7,771 nt of DNA, from contig CANGVB010000149.1 in assembly GCA_947456995.1 (NCBI GenBank), positions 1-7,771 of the forward strand. Reading direction: 5' to 3'. Made by a program: the position numbers and the translations under genes. The notes under the pieces are model-generated. The model worked only from the letters and a program-made list of their open reading frames with translations. It had not been told where the DNA came from and did not search any database. This document shows positions 1-6,029 of the stretch, one piece after another; within the stretch, counting starts at the first letter, position 1, and every line of letters starts with the position of its first letter. The stretch comes from Bryobacteraceae bacterium. Lineage in GTDB: Bacteria; Acidobacteriota; Terriglobia; Bryobacterales; Bryobacteraceae.

Positions 1-99
1 CCGGAGAGCCCCGAAGCTTTCAAGAAGGCCACCGAGAAAAAGGGCTCCCAGTCCAAGGCAGTTGAAGACGAAACGGAGGACCTCGAAGTCGAGGTCTAG
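1..99 (+). CDS. C-terminal tail of an unidentified protein (5' end outside the window)
   Basis: Reading frame 1 is open from the first base to a TAG at 97-99 and gives the last 32 residues of a protein. The tail is rich in lysine (FKKATEKKGS near its start) and then strongly acidic, ending DLEVEV. Such a charged, probably disordered tail is not diagnostic of any family, so I give no function. That this is real coding sequence is supported by the open frame, by a stop followed by a non-coding pyrimidine-rich stretch, and by the next gene starting 66 nt later on the same strand. It could still be a chance open frame, because only 99 bases are visible. Confidence 0.6.
   Translation, partial: PESPEAFKKATEKKGSQSKAVEDETEDLEVEV
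78..97 (+). terminator. Possible weak terminator hairpin over the stop codon of the upstream gene
   Basis: GACCTCG (79-85) and CGAGGTC (90-96) form a perfect 7-bp stem with the 4-base loop AAGT, and a G-T pair can extend it at 78/97. A pyrimidine-rich run with TTTT (CTTCCTCTTTTCC, 101-113) follows, but it starts several bases after the stem, which is weaker than a classical intrinsic terminator. The stem lies in the last codons of the upstream gene. It could equally be a by-product of its acidic codons (GAC CTC GAA GTC GAG GTC). Confidence 0.3.
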
Positions 100-150
100 G
101 CTTCCTCTTTTCCTCCCCTCCCGCCTCACCAAAGAACGGCTATATTGGTA

Positions 151-156
151 AAGAGG
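151..156 (+). promoter_or_regulatory. Shine-Dalgarno site that sets the start of the Uma2 gene
   Basis: AAGAGG lies 9 nt before the ATG at 166. The alternative in-frame TTG at 145 lies upstream of this site and has no comparable site of its own, so ATG 166 is preferred. TATATT at 141-146 is one base from a consensus -10 element, but no convincing -35 is visible at the usual distance, so a promoter here is only a possibility. Confidence 0.6.
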
Positions 157-165
157 TATAACTCA

Positions 166-768
166 ATGCCTACCGCCCTGCTTACGCCACAAATCGAATT
201 CGTCCCAAATTCTCCGCGTAGAAAGCAATGGACACGAACCGAGCTTTCCGGCATCGAGGCTGCTGGATTGCTGGTAAATCAAAAGCTGGAACTCATTGAA
301 GGGGAGCTCATTCAGAAGATGGGCAAAAATCGACCGCACTGCGCAGGGCTTTTGTTGATGCTTCAATACCTGGCTGGTGTTTTTACACTGTCAAGAATTC
401 AGCCGGAAATGCCCATTGATGTTCATCCGGAAGACAACCCTACAAGCGAGCCCGAACCAGATTTAGCAGTCTACAATCGACATGTGAATTCGATTCGCAG
501 CGGCAACCACGTGGCTGCCGACGCGCTCCTTGTATGTGAAATCTCCGACACAAGCCTTGCATTTGACCTCCGCACCAAGGCTAATCTCTACGCTCGTGCA
601 GGCATTATCGAGTACTGGGTTCTCGACGTAAACAACCCCAGACTGATCGTCCACCGTGAACCCTCAATGACAGGCTATCTTTCCGTCCAGGTATACCGCC
701 CGGATGAATCCATTGCCCCGCTTGCTGCACCGCACGCACAGACTCTGGTCTCTGCCTTCTTCAATTAG
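166..768 (+). CDS. Uma2-family protein (PD-(D/E)xK nuclease fold)
   Basis: A 200-residue protein, about the usual Uma2 length. The family (DUF820) has a restriction-endonuclease-like fold and is much expanded in cyanobacteria and soil bacteria; its physiological substrate is largely unknown. The conserved pattern is visible in order: LELIEGEL at 41-48; EPDLAVY around D99; EISDTS with E125; K138 in RTKANLYARAG; and EYWVLD at 149-154. D99, E125 and K138 match the expected PD-(D/E)xK catalytic set, so the protein looks intact. No signal peptide or membrane segment is seen. It stands alone, with no partner antitoxin or methylase nearby, and its 3' end overlaps the convergent acetyltransferase gene by 8 bp. 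Its base composition is more AT-rich than the toroid gene at the right end (29/60 G+C at 181-240), which would suit a dispersed, mobile paralogue, but this is weak evidence. Family assignment is confident; nuclease activity is inferred. Confidence 0.9.
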   Translation: MPTALLTPQIEFVPNSPRRKQWTRTELSGIEAAGLLVNQKLELIEGELIQKMGKNRPHCAGLLLMLQYLAGVFTLSRIQPEMPIDVHPEDNPTSEPEPDLAVYNRHVNSIRSGNHVAADALLVCEISDTSLAFDLRTKANLYARAGIIEYWVLDVNNPRLIVHREPSMTGYLSVQVYRPDESIAPLAAPHAQTLVSAFFN

Positions 769-1258
769 CGTCAGGAGTCACCGCCATCACCCAAACATCC
801 CGAAACTCCCCGCGCTGCATCACCCCGTTGCGCTCCACCCGCTCCACCACAAACCCGTTATTCTCAAACGCCTTCTTGCTAGCCGCATTCCCCTCAAACA
901 CATGCGCTTCAATCCGCGTCAATCGAAGCTCGCCAAACCCCTCATCCACCACCCGAGCAATCGCCTCCGTCCCATACCCCCGACCCTGAAACTCAAGCCC
1001 CAGCCAAACCCCAATCTCGCCACGCCCCTGGCCATACTTCAATCGCACAGACCCCATCACCACCCCGGACTCTTCATTCAACACCGTATACGCCCGCACC
1101 ATCCCAGCCTCGGCCATCTCCTCGCGATCCACCAGTGCCGCCTCCAAACTCTCACTCGACCCCGGCCCATCATCCACCAGCAAAGTCTCGGCCACTCCAG
1201 CCAGCAATGGAAAGAGCTCCGCAGCATCAGAAGCCTGCAACGGCCGCAGCACAATCAT
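761..1258 (-). CDS. GNAT-family N-acetyltransferase, RimJ/RimL-like
   Basis: A 165-residue single-domain cytosolic protein. GNAT enzymes transfer an acetyl group from acetyl-CoA to an amine of a small molecule or a protein N-terminus. It opens with IVLRPLQASDAAELF, typical of the RimJ/RimL branch. The acetyl-CoA pyrophosphate-binding loop is visible as Q91-G-R-G-Y-G96, after the beta strand EIGVWLG (81-87). The late motif N124-AASKKAFENNGF follows, as usual in this branch. The substrate cannot be read from the sequence. The gene begins 9 nt after the dprA stop, so it is probably translated from the dprA mRNA. Start choice is uncertain: GAGGG (1259-1263) touches the ATG at 1258, while a GTG two codons in (codon 1250-1252) has the better 6-nt spacing. 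The 3' end overlaps the Uma2 gene (761-768). Confidence 0.9.
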   Translation of the reverse strand: MIVLRPLQASDAAELFPLLAGVAETLLVDDGPGSSESLEAALVDREEMAEAGMVRAYTVLNEESGVVMGSVRLKYGQGRGEIGVWLGLEFQGRGYGTEAIARVVDEGFGELRLTRIEAHVFEGNAASKKAFENNGFVVERVERNGVMQRGEFRDVWVMAVTPDAN

Positions 1259-1267
1259 CCCTCAAGT

Positions 1268-2416
1268 CTAATGCCACACTCGCTGATAAGCCTTCCCCGG
1301 CAACTGCCGGATCAACCCTTCCAGCTCCAGATCAAACAGAATCGAGATCAGCTCCGAAGTACTCACCATCCCGCTCGAATTCAACTTCGGCAGCATCTCG
1401 TCAATCGTCACCGGCACATCAAATGGCATCACCTGCATCACCTTCGCCCGCAGCGCCTGCATCGGATGCTCAAACTCCGCGCCCGCGTCAATCAGCAATC
1501 GCTGCTTGCCCCGAGACCGCAACTTCTGCCTCGCCTCAAGCGGCAAATCACAAAGCACATCGCTCGGTTCCTGCACCAGACGCGCCCCCTGCCGGATCAA
1601 CAAATTTGGCCCCCAGCTCTGCTTCGATGTAATATTCCCCGGGATCGCAAACACTTCCCTGCCCTGATCGAGCGCAAGCCGCGCCGTAATCGCAGACCCC
1701 GAATACTGCGCCCCCTCCACAATCAACACTCCACTTGAGAGCCCGCTCACAATCCGGTTCCGCACCGGAAAGTTCTGCGGATAGCCAGGTGTCCGCAACG
1801 GATACTCACTCAAAATCAAGCCATCCCGAGCAATCTGCGCCGCCAGATTCTTGTTCTCCGCCGGATAGATCACATCCGCACCGCACCCCAGCACCGCCAC
1901 CGTCTTGCCTTCTGCCGCAAGACAAGCCTTATGCGCTGCCGTATCGATCCCCCGCGCCATCCCGCTCACAATCAGCAGCCCAGCCTCACTCAGCTCCCGC
2001 GCAAACCGCTCCGCCACGCTGCTCCCGTAAGGACTGGGCCGCCGCGTCCCCACAATGGCCACTCCCGGCGTTTCCAGAAGCCCCAGATCCCCACGGGCAA
2101 ACAACAACACCGGGGGATCATAGATCTGCTTCAGCAGCGCCGGATAGCGATCATCGTAGTAAGTGAGTATCGTCGTCCCCGTCGCCCGCATCAGCCGCTG
2201 CTGCTCCAGCGCATCCTCCATCGCCGAACCAGCCTCAATCGACCGCGCCACGCTCGCCGACAAGCCCGCCCCCTCAAGCTCGCGCGAGTCCAATTGAAAA
2301 ATGGCTCCGGGTGAGCCAAATTTCTCGATAATATCCACCGCCCGCCGCGCACCCAATTGCGGCGTCATCCGCAGAGCAAGCCACAATAGCTCCTCTTGCT
2401 CTGAAGCAACTGTCAT
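1268..2416 (-). CDS. dprA: DNA-processing protein DprA (Smf)
   Basis: DprA binds incoming single-stranded DNA during natural transformation and loads RecA onto it; it is also found in many species not known to be competent. With the ATG at 2416 the protein has 382 residues, normal for the family. An N-terminal helix-hairpin-helix/SAM-like region occupies about 8-65 (LRMTPQLGARRA). The Rossmann-like core runs from about 75 to 290 and shows AIVGTRRPSPYG (120-131), SGMARGIDTAAHK (151-163), AVLGCGADVIYP, FPVRNRIVSGLS, GSAITARLALDQGR and AIPGN. A winged-helix (DML1-like) C-terminal region follows (about 315-382, VTIDEMLPKL...LELEGLIRQLPG). An upstream in-frame GTG at 2455 would add 13 unconserved residues without a ribosome site. 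ATG 2416 also lacks a good Shine-Dalgarno, but it fits where the family begins. No competence genes are visible nearby; the acetyltransferase follows after 9 nt. Confidence 0.96.
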   Translation of the reverse strand: MTVASEQEELLWLALRMTPQLGARRAVDIIEKFGSPGAIFQLDSRELEGAGLSASVARSIEAGSAMEDALEQQRLMRATGTTILTYYDDRYPALLKQIYDPPVLLFARGDLGLLETPGVAIVGTRRPSPYGSSVAERFARELSEAGLLIVSGMARGIDTAAHKACLAAEGKTVAVLGCGADVIYPAENKNLAAQIARDGLILSEYPLRTPGYPQNFPVRNRIVSGLSSGVLIVEGAQYSGSAITARLALDQGREVFAIPGNITSKQSWGPNLLIRQGARLVQEPSDVLCDLPLEARQKLRSRGKQRLLIDAGAEFEHPMQALRAKVMQVMPFDVPVTIDEMLPKLNSSGMVSTSELISILFDLELEGLIRQLPGKAYQRVWH

Positions 2417-2486
2417 TCTGCATGGATAGTCCGCCAGCACTGGAAAACTTCTCACCCAAACTCATGCCCTGTGAGATATTCGTCAT

Positions 2487-2918
2487 ATGGCCACGCAAGC
2501 TACCTACGACGACGCCAACCTCATTCTGCGTCTTTATGAACTCCGCCGCGAAGACAAAATGCGCGCCGCCCGCTCCTGGTTCGCGGCGAACTTCCGCCCC
2601 AAGACGGTAGAAGAAATGAACCAGATCGCCGCACCCGGCACCAATGAGAATGCGAACATGCGCCAGGTCACCAGCTACTTCGAAATGGTCGCCAGCTTCA
2701 TCACCTCCGGTGTTCTCAACAAAGACCTCTACTTCCAGTCTGGCGGCGAGCTCCTGCTCACCTACCTCCGTATCCGCACCATCCTCCCCGGCATGCGCGA
2801 AATGATGAAGAACCCCACCGCATTCAAGAACCTCGAAACCGTAGGCGAGGAATTCCTCTCCTGGTACGACCAGAAAGGCCCGGGCGCCAAAGAAGCCATC
2901 ATCGCCCGCCTCTCTTAA
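2487..2918 (+). CDS. Conserved-looking hypothetical protein, helical, 143 residues
   Basis: The ATG at 2487 gives 143 residues with strong coding bias (mostly C or G in third codon positions), so the gene is very likely real. The chain looks alpha-helical throughout: LILRLYELRREDKMRAARSW (12-31), a segment around MRQVTSYFEMVASFI (58-72), and ELLLTYLRIRTILPGMREMM (88-107), ending EFLSWYDQKGPG. No signal peptide or membrane segment is visible. The pattern LYELRRE...W..F.P.T.EE, then a middle helix and a MREMMKNP.AF.NLE region, reminds me of small acidobacterial proteins sometimes grouped as DUF4760-like, but I cannot confirm this. Only a weak ribosome site (GTGAG, 2471-2475) precedes it. It is divergent from dprA across 70 nt and sits 5 nt before the next gene, with which it should be co-transcribed. 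Function unknown. Confidence 0.85.
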   Translation: MATQATYDDANLILRLYELRREDKMRAARSWFAANFRPKTVEEMNQIAAPGTNENANMRQVTSYFEMVASFITSGVLNKDLYFQSGGELLLTYLRIRTILPGMREMMKNPTAFKNLETVGEEFLSWYDQKGPGAKEAIIARLS

Positions 2919-2923
2919 GCCAG

Positions 2924-3181
2924 ATGCGTCAGGAGCCGGAATTCTTTGGCGAGGCCGAACTCGACCTCGTCTACATCGCCAAAAAGCTGCGTGAATCGCT
3001 ACCCGTCGAGGAAGCCTTCACAACGGCGGGAATCGACTTCGCCATCGAACTCGATACCTACACCGGTGGTCTCATCTTCCGCTCAGAACGCACCGGCGTA
3101 TTCTTCTACGTCCTGCCAGAAAAAGTTGAGGCCGCGAAGGAAATCCTCCGCGGCCTCAGACTCAAACCACACGATCTCTAA
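2924..3181 (+). CDS. Small hypothetical protein, 85 residues, possible DUF2007-like fold
   Basis: This gene starts 5 nt after the upstream stop and has no ribosome site of its own, so translation is probably coupled to it. The protein is acidic and predicted to be mixed alpha/beta. A helix EAELDLVYIAKKLRESLPVE (10-29) is followed by a strand pair FAIELDTYTGGLIF (39-52) and GVFFYVLP (58-65), then a helix VEAAKEILRGLR (68-79). The order helix, strands, 'E..EAAKEIL' helix resembles DUF2007-type small proteins, where the last helix carries a similar motif. This is a resemblance by eye, not an assignment. The last 50 or so bases also encode a strong hairpin that appears to terminate the opposite-strand unit. 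The stop codon (3179-3181) directly abuts the stop codon of the convergent gene. Confidence 0.82.
   Translation: MRQEPEFFGEAELDLVYIAKKLRESLPVEEAFTTAGIDFAIELDTYTGGLIFRSERTGVFFYVLPEKVEAAKEILRGLRLKPHDL
3120..3158 (-). terminator. Intrinsic terminator for the minus-strand exported-protein unit
   Basis: TGAGGCCGCG (3127-3136) pairs perfectly with CGCGGCCTCA (3149-3158). After one A/C mismatch, AGG pairs with CCT around the 4-base loop AAAT (3141-3144). That gives 13 base pairs, mostly G-C. Read on the minus strand, the stem is followed after two bases (AC) by TTTTT (3124-3120). On the plus strand no T-run follows (GACTCAAACC), so the terminator is oriented for transcripts coming from the gene at 3182-5977. 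It lies 24-62 nt past that gene's stop, wholly inside the plus-strand gene 2924-3181. Confidence 0.75.
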
Positions 3182-5977
3182 CTACTGAATTCCAGCGTCC
3201 TTCTTCGCATTCTTGAGTGCGAAGGTCACGATGTTGCTCACCTGGAAACTCTGGGCAATCGTCATCTGCATTCTCGGATTCGTATCGAGATCTGTATTCA
3301 ATTCAAGGTGCACTTCGTAGATCCCGATCAACCCAAGCTTCAAGCCCGAGAACAAAACGTTCGCCGTCTTGCCGCCGGCAATCGATGAGACAAACTCGGT
3401 GGGCTCATTGATCTCAGGCCCGGTGTAGCCTTGTCCTGTAAACACGGTGTTATTTGCTGCTTCAGGGAAGATCGCACCCAAGCCAGTGGCAAGCACAACG
3501 ACAGTCTCACCAGGCACGGCCGGGTTCTCGTCAGTCACGCGTGCCCCGGCAACATTAGCGCAGCACAGCTCACTGTTAAAGGCCGTCAGGATCACCCCTG
3601 AGTCGGCATTTGTCTTTACCGAAATCGGCGTACCATTGCCATCAGGACCCAACTTCTTCGATCGCAAACGGATACGCGTGTAGTATCCGCTAGGGAACGC
3701 TTCTACTTCCGGGTCGCCATTGCCGGCATTGATAATCTCAATCAGCTTGTCCTTGAGCTTGTAGTTTGCCGCCGTCGGATCATCCGATTTCACATCGCTC
3801 TCAAGAATCTTGTATTCGTACGAGCGGCCGTTGATCGTAACCGTCGCCACGTCGTCCTTCTTGCCTGTACCGTCGATGGAGATTGTGGCGGTCGCCGAAC
3901 TGGAATAGTGCGTAACGATTCCAGGCCGCGGGTCTGCACCTTCTTCAGCAAAGATACCGGGATTTTGCAGAATTACAGGGACTCCAACGGGCGCGCTGTA
4001 AACAATCTCTCCCGTTGACTTCACTGCGCGCACCCAAGCATTTGTACCCGTCGTATCACGCAGCTCAATCGGAACCTGGGCCACAATCTGGGTCGGAGAA
4101 ACCGACTGGATGGGCGATGAGATCCCGTCGAAAAAGACTTCAACACCAGCAAGGCCACGCGGCCAGTTCGATGAGGTAAGCGGTACGGAATCCGTACGGT
4201 CCGTGAAGCCCTCGCCAAAAATCGTCACGATCGTTCCTGCAGACACCTGCGCTGCGTCCTGACCACCGGCAAGATTCGCCCCGGCCGCAGTTGCCTGCGT
4301 TTTCGGCGTCTCGCCTTCTTTTGCTGGAGCAACTTCTACCGAATAACTCACGGCATCACCGGCAGCGCCAGACGTACGAGCTGTCAGCAACAACACAAAG
4401 AATGAATTGCGGATTACTGGTGTTGCCAAAACATTCTTGTTCCCGCCATTCTTCGTATTGATGTCGTTCACCAGTGAAGTAATTGCGTCGGCCAGCTTGC
4501 CGTCTTTCGGAAACTTGTACGTATAGCTGGTATTGTCTTTATCGTTTTCGTTGTAGTTGACCTTGACCGTAATCGTTTCCGCTTCAGTGGCTGTACCGCC
4601 AAAGCTGATCGAGCCCACAGCGAAGATCTCGCGACTGGCAGAATTACGGACACCTTCGTTCACAATCAAGCGAGGAGCAGGCGTGTAAACGAGCACCCGG
4701 CGGTTGTAGGGGTCAGCGATGTAAAGATTAGTCCCGTCCCAGGCAAGCGAAGTAGGCGTCCGGATCACGTCCGCAGCCGAAACAAAGTTCGGGAATGCGC
4801 CATCGCTCGTCAGGTTCAAACTGTCAGACCGCTGTCCCAACACGGCGTCCGCCTTGGCACCGTTGGTCGTCGGCAGAGTGTTATAAACCAGCACACGGTC
4901 ATTGCCGCCATCGGCGATAAACAAACGCCGCCCATCACTCAGGGCATAACGGGGAAAGTTCATCGTCGCGCCACAGCGGCCGGGGAAAGTATCGTTATTG
5001 TTCGCATCCTTGCCTGTTGCAGCACACAACTTCGGAGAGTTGTTCGCAACGGCACTCGTAAAGTCAGGCTGCCCAAGCACCAAATCCGCCGGAGCCTGAT
5101 TCGAAGTCGGAATCGAATTCCAAACCAGCACGCGGTTGTGGCCCAGATCCGACACAAACAAACGACGCCCGTCGCTCGAAACAGAAACCGGATTCAACAG
5201 ATTGTTCTGCTTAGGTTCTACGGCAACACGCGAAATATCTACCTGCGGAACTGTCGTGAAGTTCGGCTGCCCCAACACTACATCCGCCGCCTGATCACTT
5301 GCCGTCGGAAAACGATTCCAGATCAACACCCGGTGATTCTGCGTGTCAGCTACAAACAAACGCCCATCCTGCACCCACACACCCTGCGGGCCACGAAGCG
5401 ATTTATTGTCGGTAGCGATCGGCCGCAGACGGTCCAGCGAAGATTGCCCCAGAACGATATCCGCTGGCTGACCATTCGAAGTCGGCAAATTATTCCAGAT
5501 CAAGACGCGATTAAAGTCGGTATCGGCAACCACCAGCACCTTGCCGTCAGAAGCCACGGCCGTCGCCAGCCGCATCGTCGTCGCTGCAACTTTGCTCGGA
5601 AACATCTCTTCAGCCTTCACATTGAAGCTCGGCTGGCCCAACACAACCGTCCCCTTGCCGACGCAGGCAGGGCAACGCGGGCCCTGTGGCGGCTGCGCAT
5701 CCGGCCGCGGCACAAAGCTCGAAATCCCGTCGAAAATCACAATGCGGTGGTTGGCCGGAGCTGCGCCAATACGACTGGAATCAGCAACATAGAGGCGATC
5801 GCCAGCAATGGCAATACCCCCCACAGCACCCAGCTGCGTATCGCTGTTGCCAGGGAATTGGTCTGTAAAACTCTTTTGCCCGATAATCAGGCGGGCGGCC
5901 TGGCCAGTGTAAAAGTCTTGGCCTGAGGCCAGACATGCGAACACACAAAGGCTTGCGAGAAGCTGGTAAATCAACAT
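3182..5977 (-). CDS. Exported six-bladed NHL-like beta-propeller protein with Solibacter C-terminal domain
   Basis: A 931-residue protein. Residues 1-19 form a signal peptide (hydrophobic YQLLASLCVFACLASG, likely cut before Q20; no lipobox), so it is exported. Residues 26-435 contain six propeller blades, each opening with (I/V)(I/V/L)GQ..(F/L) and ending with (V/I)(A/S)D..N.RVL(I/V)(W/Y). The linker 'LPTSNGQPAD' recurs between most blades. About 450-572 is a beta-rich module; 573-692 resembles the first half of TIGR03437 (VSAGTIVTIFGEGF, IQSVSPTQIVAQVP, NPGIF); 694-812 is a second copy of the beta-rich module; 813-922 resembles the second half of TIGR03437 (PGETVVVLATGLG, FSGLKLGLIGIYEVHL). 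No catalytic motif is visible; a ligand- or protein-binding surface role is inference. Start: ATG 5977 is preceded by AGGA at a short 3-nt spacing and leads directly into the signal peptide. An upstream frame (to 6103) overlaps the next gene and spoils the signal peptide. Function unknown. Confidence 0.93.
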   Translation of the reverse strand: MLIYQLLASLCVFACLASGQDFYTGQAARLIIGQKSFTDQFPGNSDTQLGAVGGIAIAGDRLYVADSSRIGAAPANHRIVIFDGISSFVPRPDAQPPQGPRCPACVGKGTVVLGQPSFNVKAEEMFPSKVAATTMRLATAVASDGKVLVVADTDFNRVLIWNNLPTSNGQPADIVLGQSSLDRLRPIATDNKSLRGPQGVWVQDGRLFVADTQNHRVLIWNRFPTASDQAADVVLGQPNFTTVPQVDISRVAVEPKQNNLLNPVSVSSDGRRLFVSDLGHNRVLVWNSIPTSNQAPADLVLGQPDFTSAVANNSPKLCAATGKDANNNDTFPGRCGATMNFPRYALSDGRRLFIADGGNDRVLVYNTLPTTNGAKADAVLGQRSDSLNLTSDGAFPNFVSAADVIRTPTSLAWDGTNLYIADPYNRRVLVYTPAPRLIVNEGVRNSASREIFAVGSISFGGTATEAETITVKVNYNENDKDNTSYTYKFPKDGKLADAITSLVNDINTKNGGNKNVLATPVIRNSFFVLLLTARTSGAAGDAVSYSVEVAPAKEGETPKTQATAAGANLAGGQDAAQVSAGTIVTIFGEGFTDRTDSVPLTSSNWPRGLAGVEVFFDGISSPIQSVSPTQIVAQVPIELRDTTGTNAWVRAVKSTGEIVYSAPVGVPVILQNPGIFAEEGADPRPGIVTHYSSSATATISIDGTGKKDDVATVTINGRSYEYKILESDVKSDDPTAANYKLKDKLIEIINAGNGDPEVEAFPSGYYTRIRLRSKKLGPDGNGTPISVKTNADSGVILTAFNSELCCANVAGARVTDENPAVPGETVVVLATGLGAIFPEAANNTVFTGQGYTGPEINEPTEFVSSIAGGKTANVLFSGLKLGLIGIYEVHLELNTDLDTNPRMQMTIAQSFQVSNIVTFALKNAKKDAGIQ
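3203..3224 (+). other. Hairpin just past the plus-strand pair, inside the end of the convergent gene
   Basis: CTTCGCA (3203-3209) and TGCGAAG (3218-3224) are perfect inverted repeats. Adding a T-G and a T-A pair gives a 9-bp stem with a CTTG loop (3212-3215). It begins 22 nt after the stop at 3181, so it could mark the 3' end of the plus-strand transcript. There is no T-run after it on either strand, so it is not a classical intrinsic terminator. It encodes part of the C-terminal KNAKKDAG of the opposite gene and may simply reflect those codons. Confidence 0.35.
3542..3898 (-). repeat. Beta-rich module, copy B (protein residues about 694-812), inserted in the TIGR03437-like domain
   Basis: The elements match copy A in the same order: ATISIDGTGKKDDVATVTING, a Y-x-Y strand (SYEYKI), a helix KLKDKLIEIINAGNGD, a strand pair YTRIRLRSKKLGPDGNGTPI, and an ending NSELCCANVAG. 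Identity to copy A is low, so the duplication is old or the copies arrived separately. Copy B falls between NPGIF (first half) and PGETVVVLATGLG (second half) of the TIGR03437-like domain, which are normally close together. Confidence 0.65.
4262..4630 (-). repeat. Beta-rich module, copy A (protein residues about 450-572)
   Basis: This module sits between the propeller and the TIGR03437-like domain. It runs GSISFGGTATEAETITVKV, then a Y-x-Y strand (SYTYKF), a helix LADAITSLVNDIN, a variable loop, a strand pair FFVLLLTARTSGAAGDAVSY, and ends ATAAGANLAGG. The order of elements matches copy B at 3542-3898. The shape recalls short modules of phage and secreted proteins that follow the pattern 'TVTINGT.YTYT...L..IA..L...IN...I.LTAK..GTAGN'. 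The resemblance is by eye only. Confidence 0.65.
4673..5902 (-). repeat. Six tandem propeller-blade repeats within the exported protein
   Basis: Blades begin near residues 29 (RLIIGQ), 110 (TVVLGQ), 173 (DIVLGQ), 232 (DVVLGQ), 298 (DLVLGQ) and 378 (AVLGQ). Blade length varies from about 59 to 81 residues because of loops between the VLGQ strand and the DG(R/K).L.VAD strand. The repeats are still visible in DNA: GTCGG followed by a run ending in a CCA(G/A)(A/C)-like stretch occurs at 4869, 5106, 5303 and 5481, spaced 237, 197 and 178 nt. The fifth blade has a long Asn-rich loop (about 308-338) with two cysteines, C318 and C335. The first blade-to-blade linker has a CPAC motif at 102-105. Confidence 0.85.
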
Positions 5978-6013
5978 TTTTCCTAAGATAAAACCCTGTG
6001 AGACTAAACCTTC

Positions 6014-6019
6014 AGTATA
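6014..6019 (-). promoter_or_regulatory. Possible internal -10 element ahead of the propeller gene
   Basis: On the minus strand TATACT (6019-6014) matches the -10 consensus at 5 of 6 bases, 36 nt before the ATG at 5977. No -35-like hexamer lies 16-18 nt upstream (ACCACG at 17 nt). It may give the large gene some independent transcription or may be chance. The same hexamer occurs upstream of the first gene of the unit (6691-6686). Confidence 0.25.
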
Positions 6020-6029
6020 GCCGTTTGTT

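Noticed and set aside
166..768. Uma2 gene as part of a defence or toxin-antitoxin island
   Set aside because: No partner antitoxin, methyltransferase or other defence gene lies nearby. The neighbours are housekeeping or unrelated genes, and Uma2 genes commonly occur singly.
704..1738. Long plus-strand open frame (344 codons) across the acetyltransferase and dprA genes
   Set aside because: The translation is dominated by H, P, R and L with no domain pattern. It lies antisense to two well-recognised genes and follows from their codon bias.
4673..5902. Propeller DNA repeats considered as a CRISPR-like or tandem DNA array
   Set aside because: The spacing is irregular (178, 197 and 237 nt), the copies are diverged, and the repetition is explained by protein blades in a continuous reading frame.
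5138..5926. Plus-strand open frame (262 codons) opposite the propeller domain
   Set aside because: It is antisense to six recognisable blades; its translation is R/H/N-rich and shows no family pattern.
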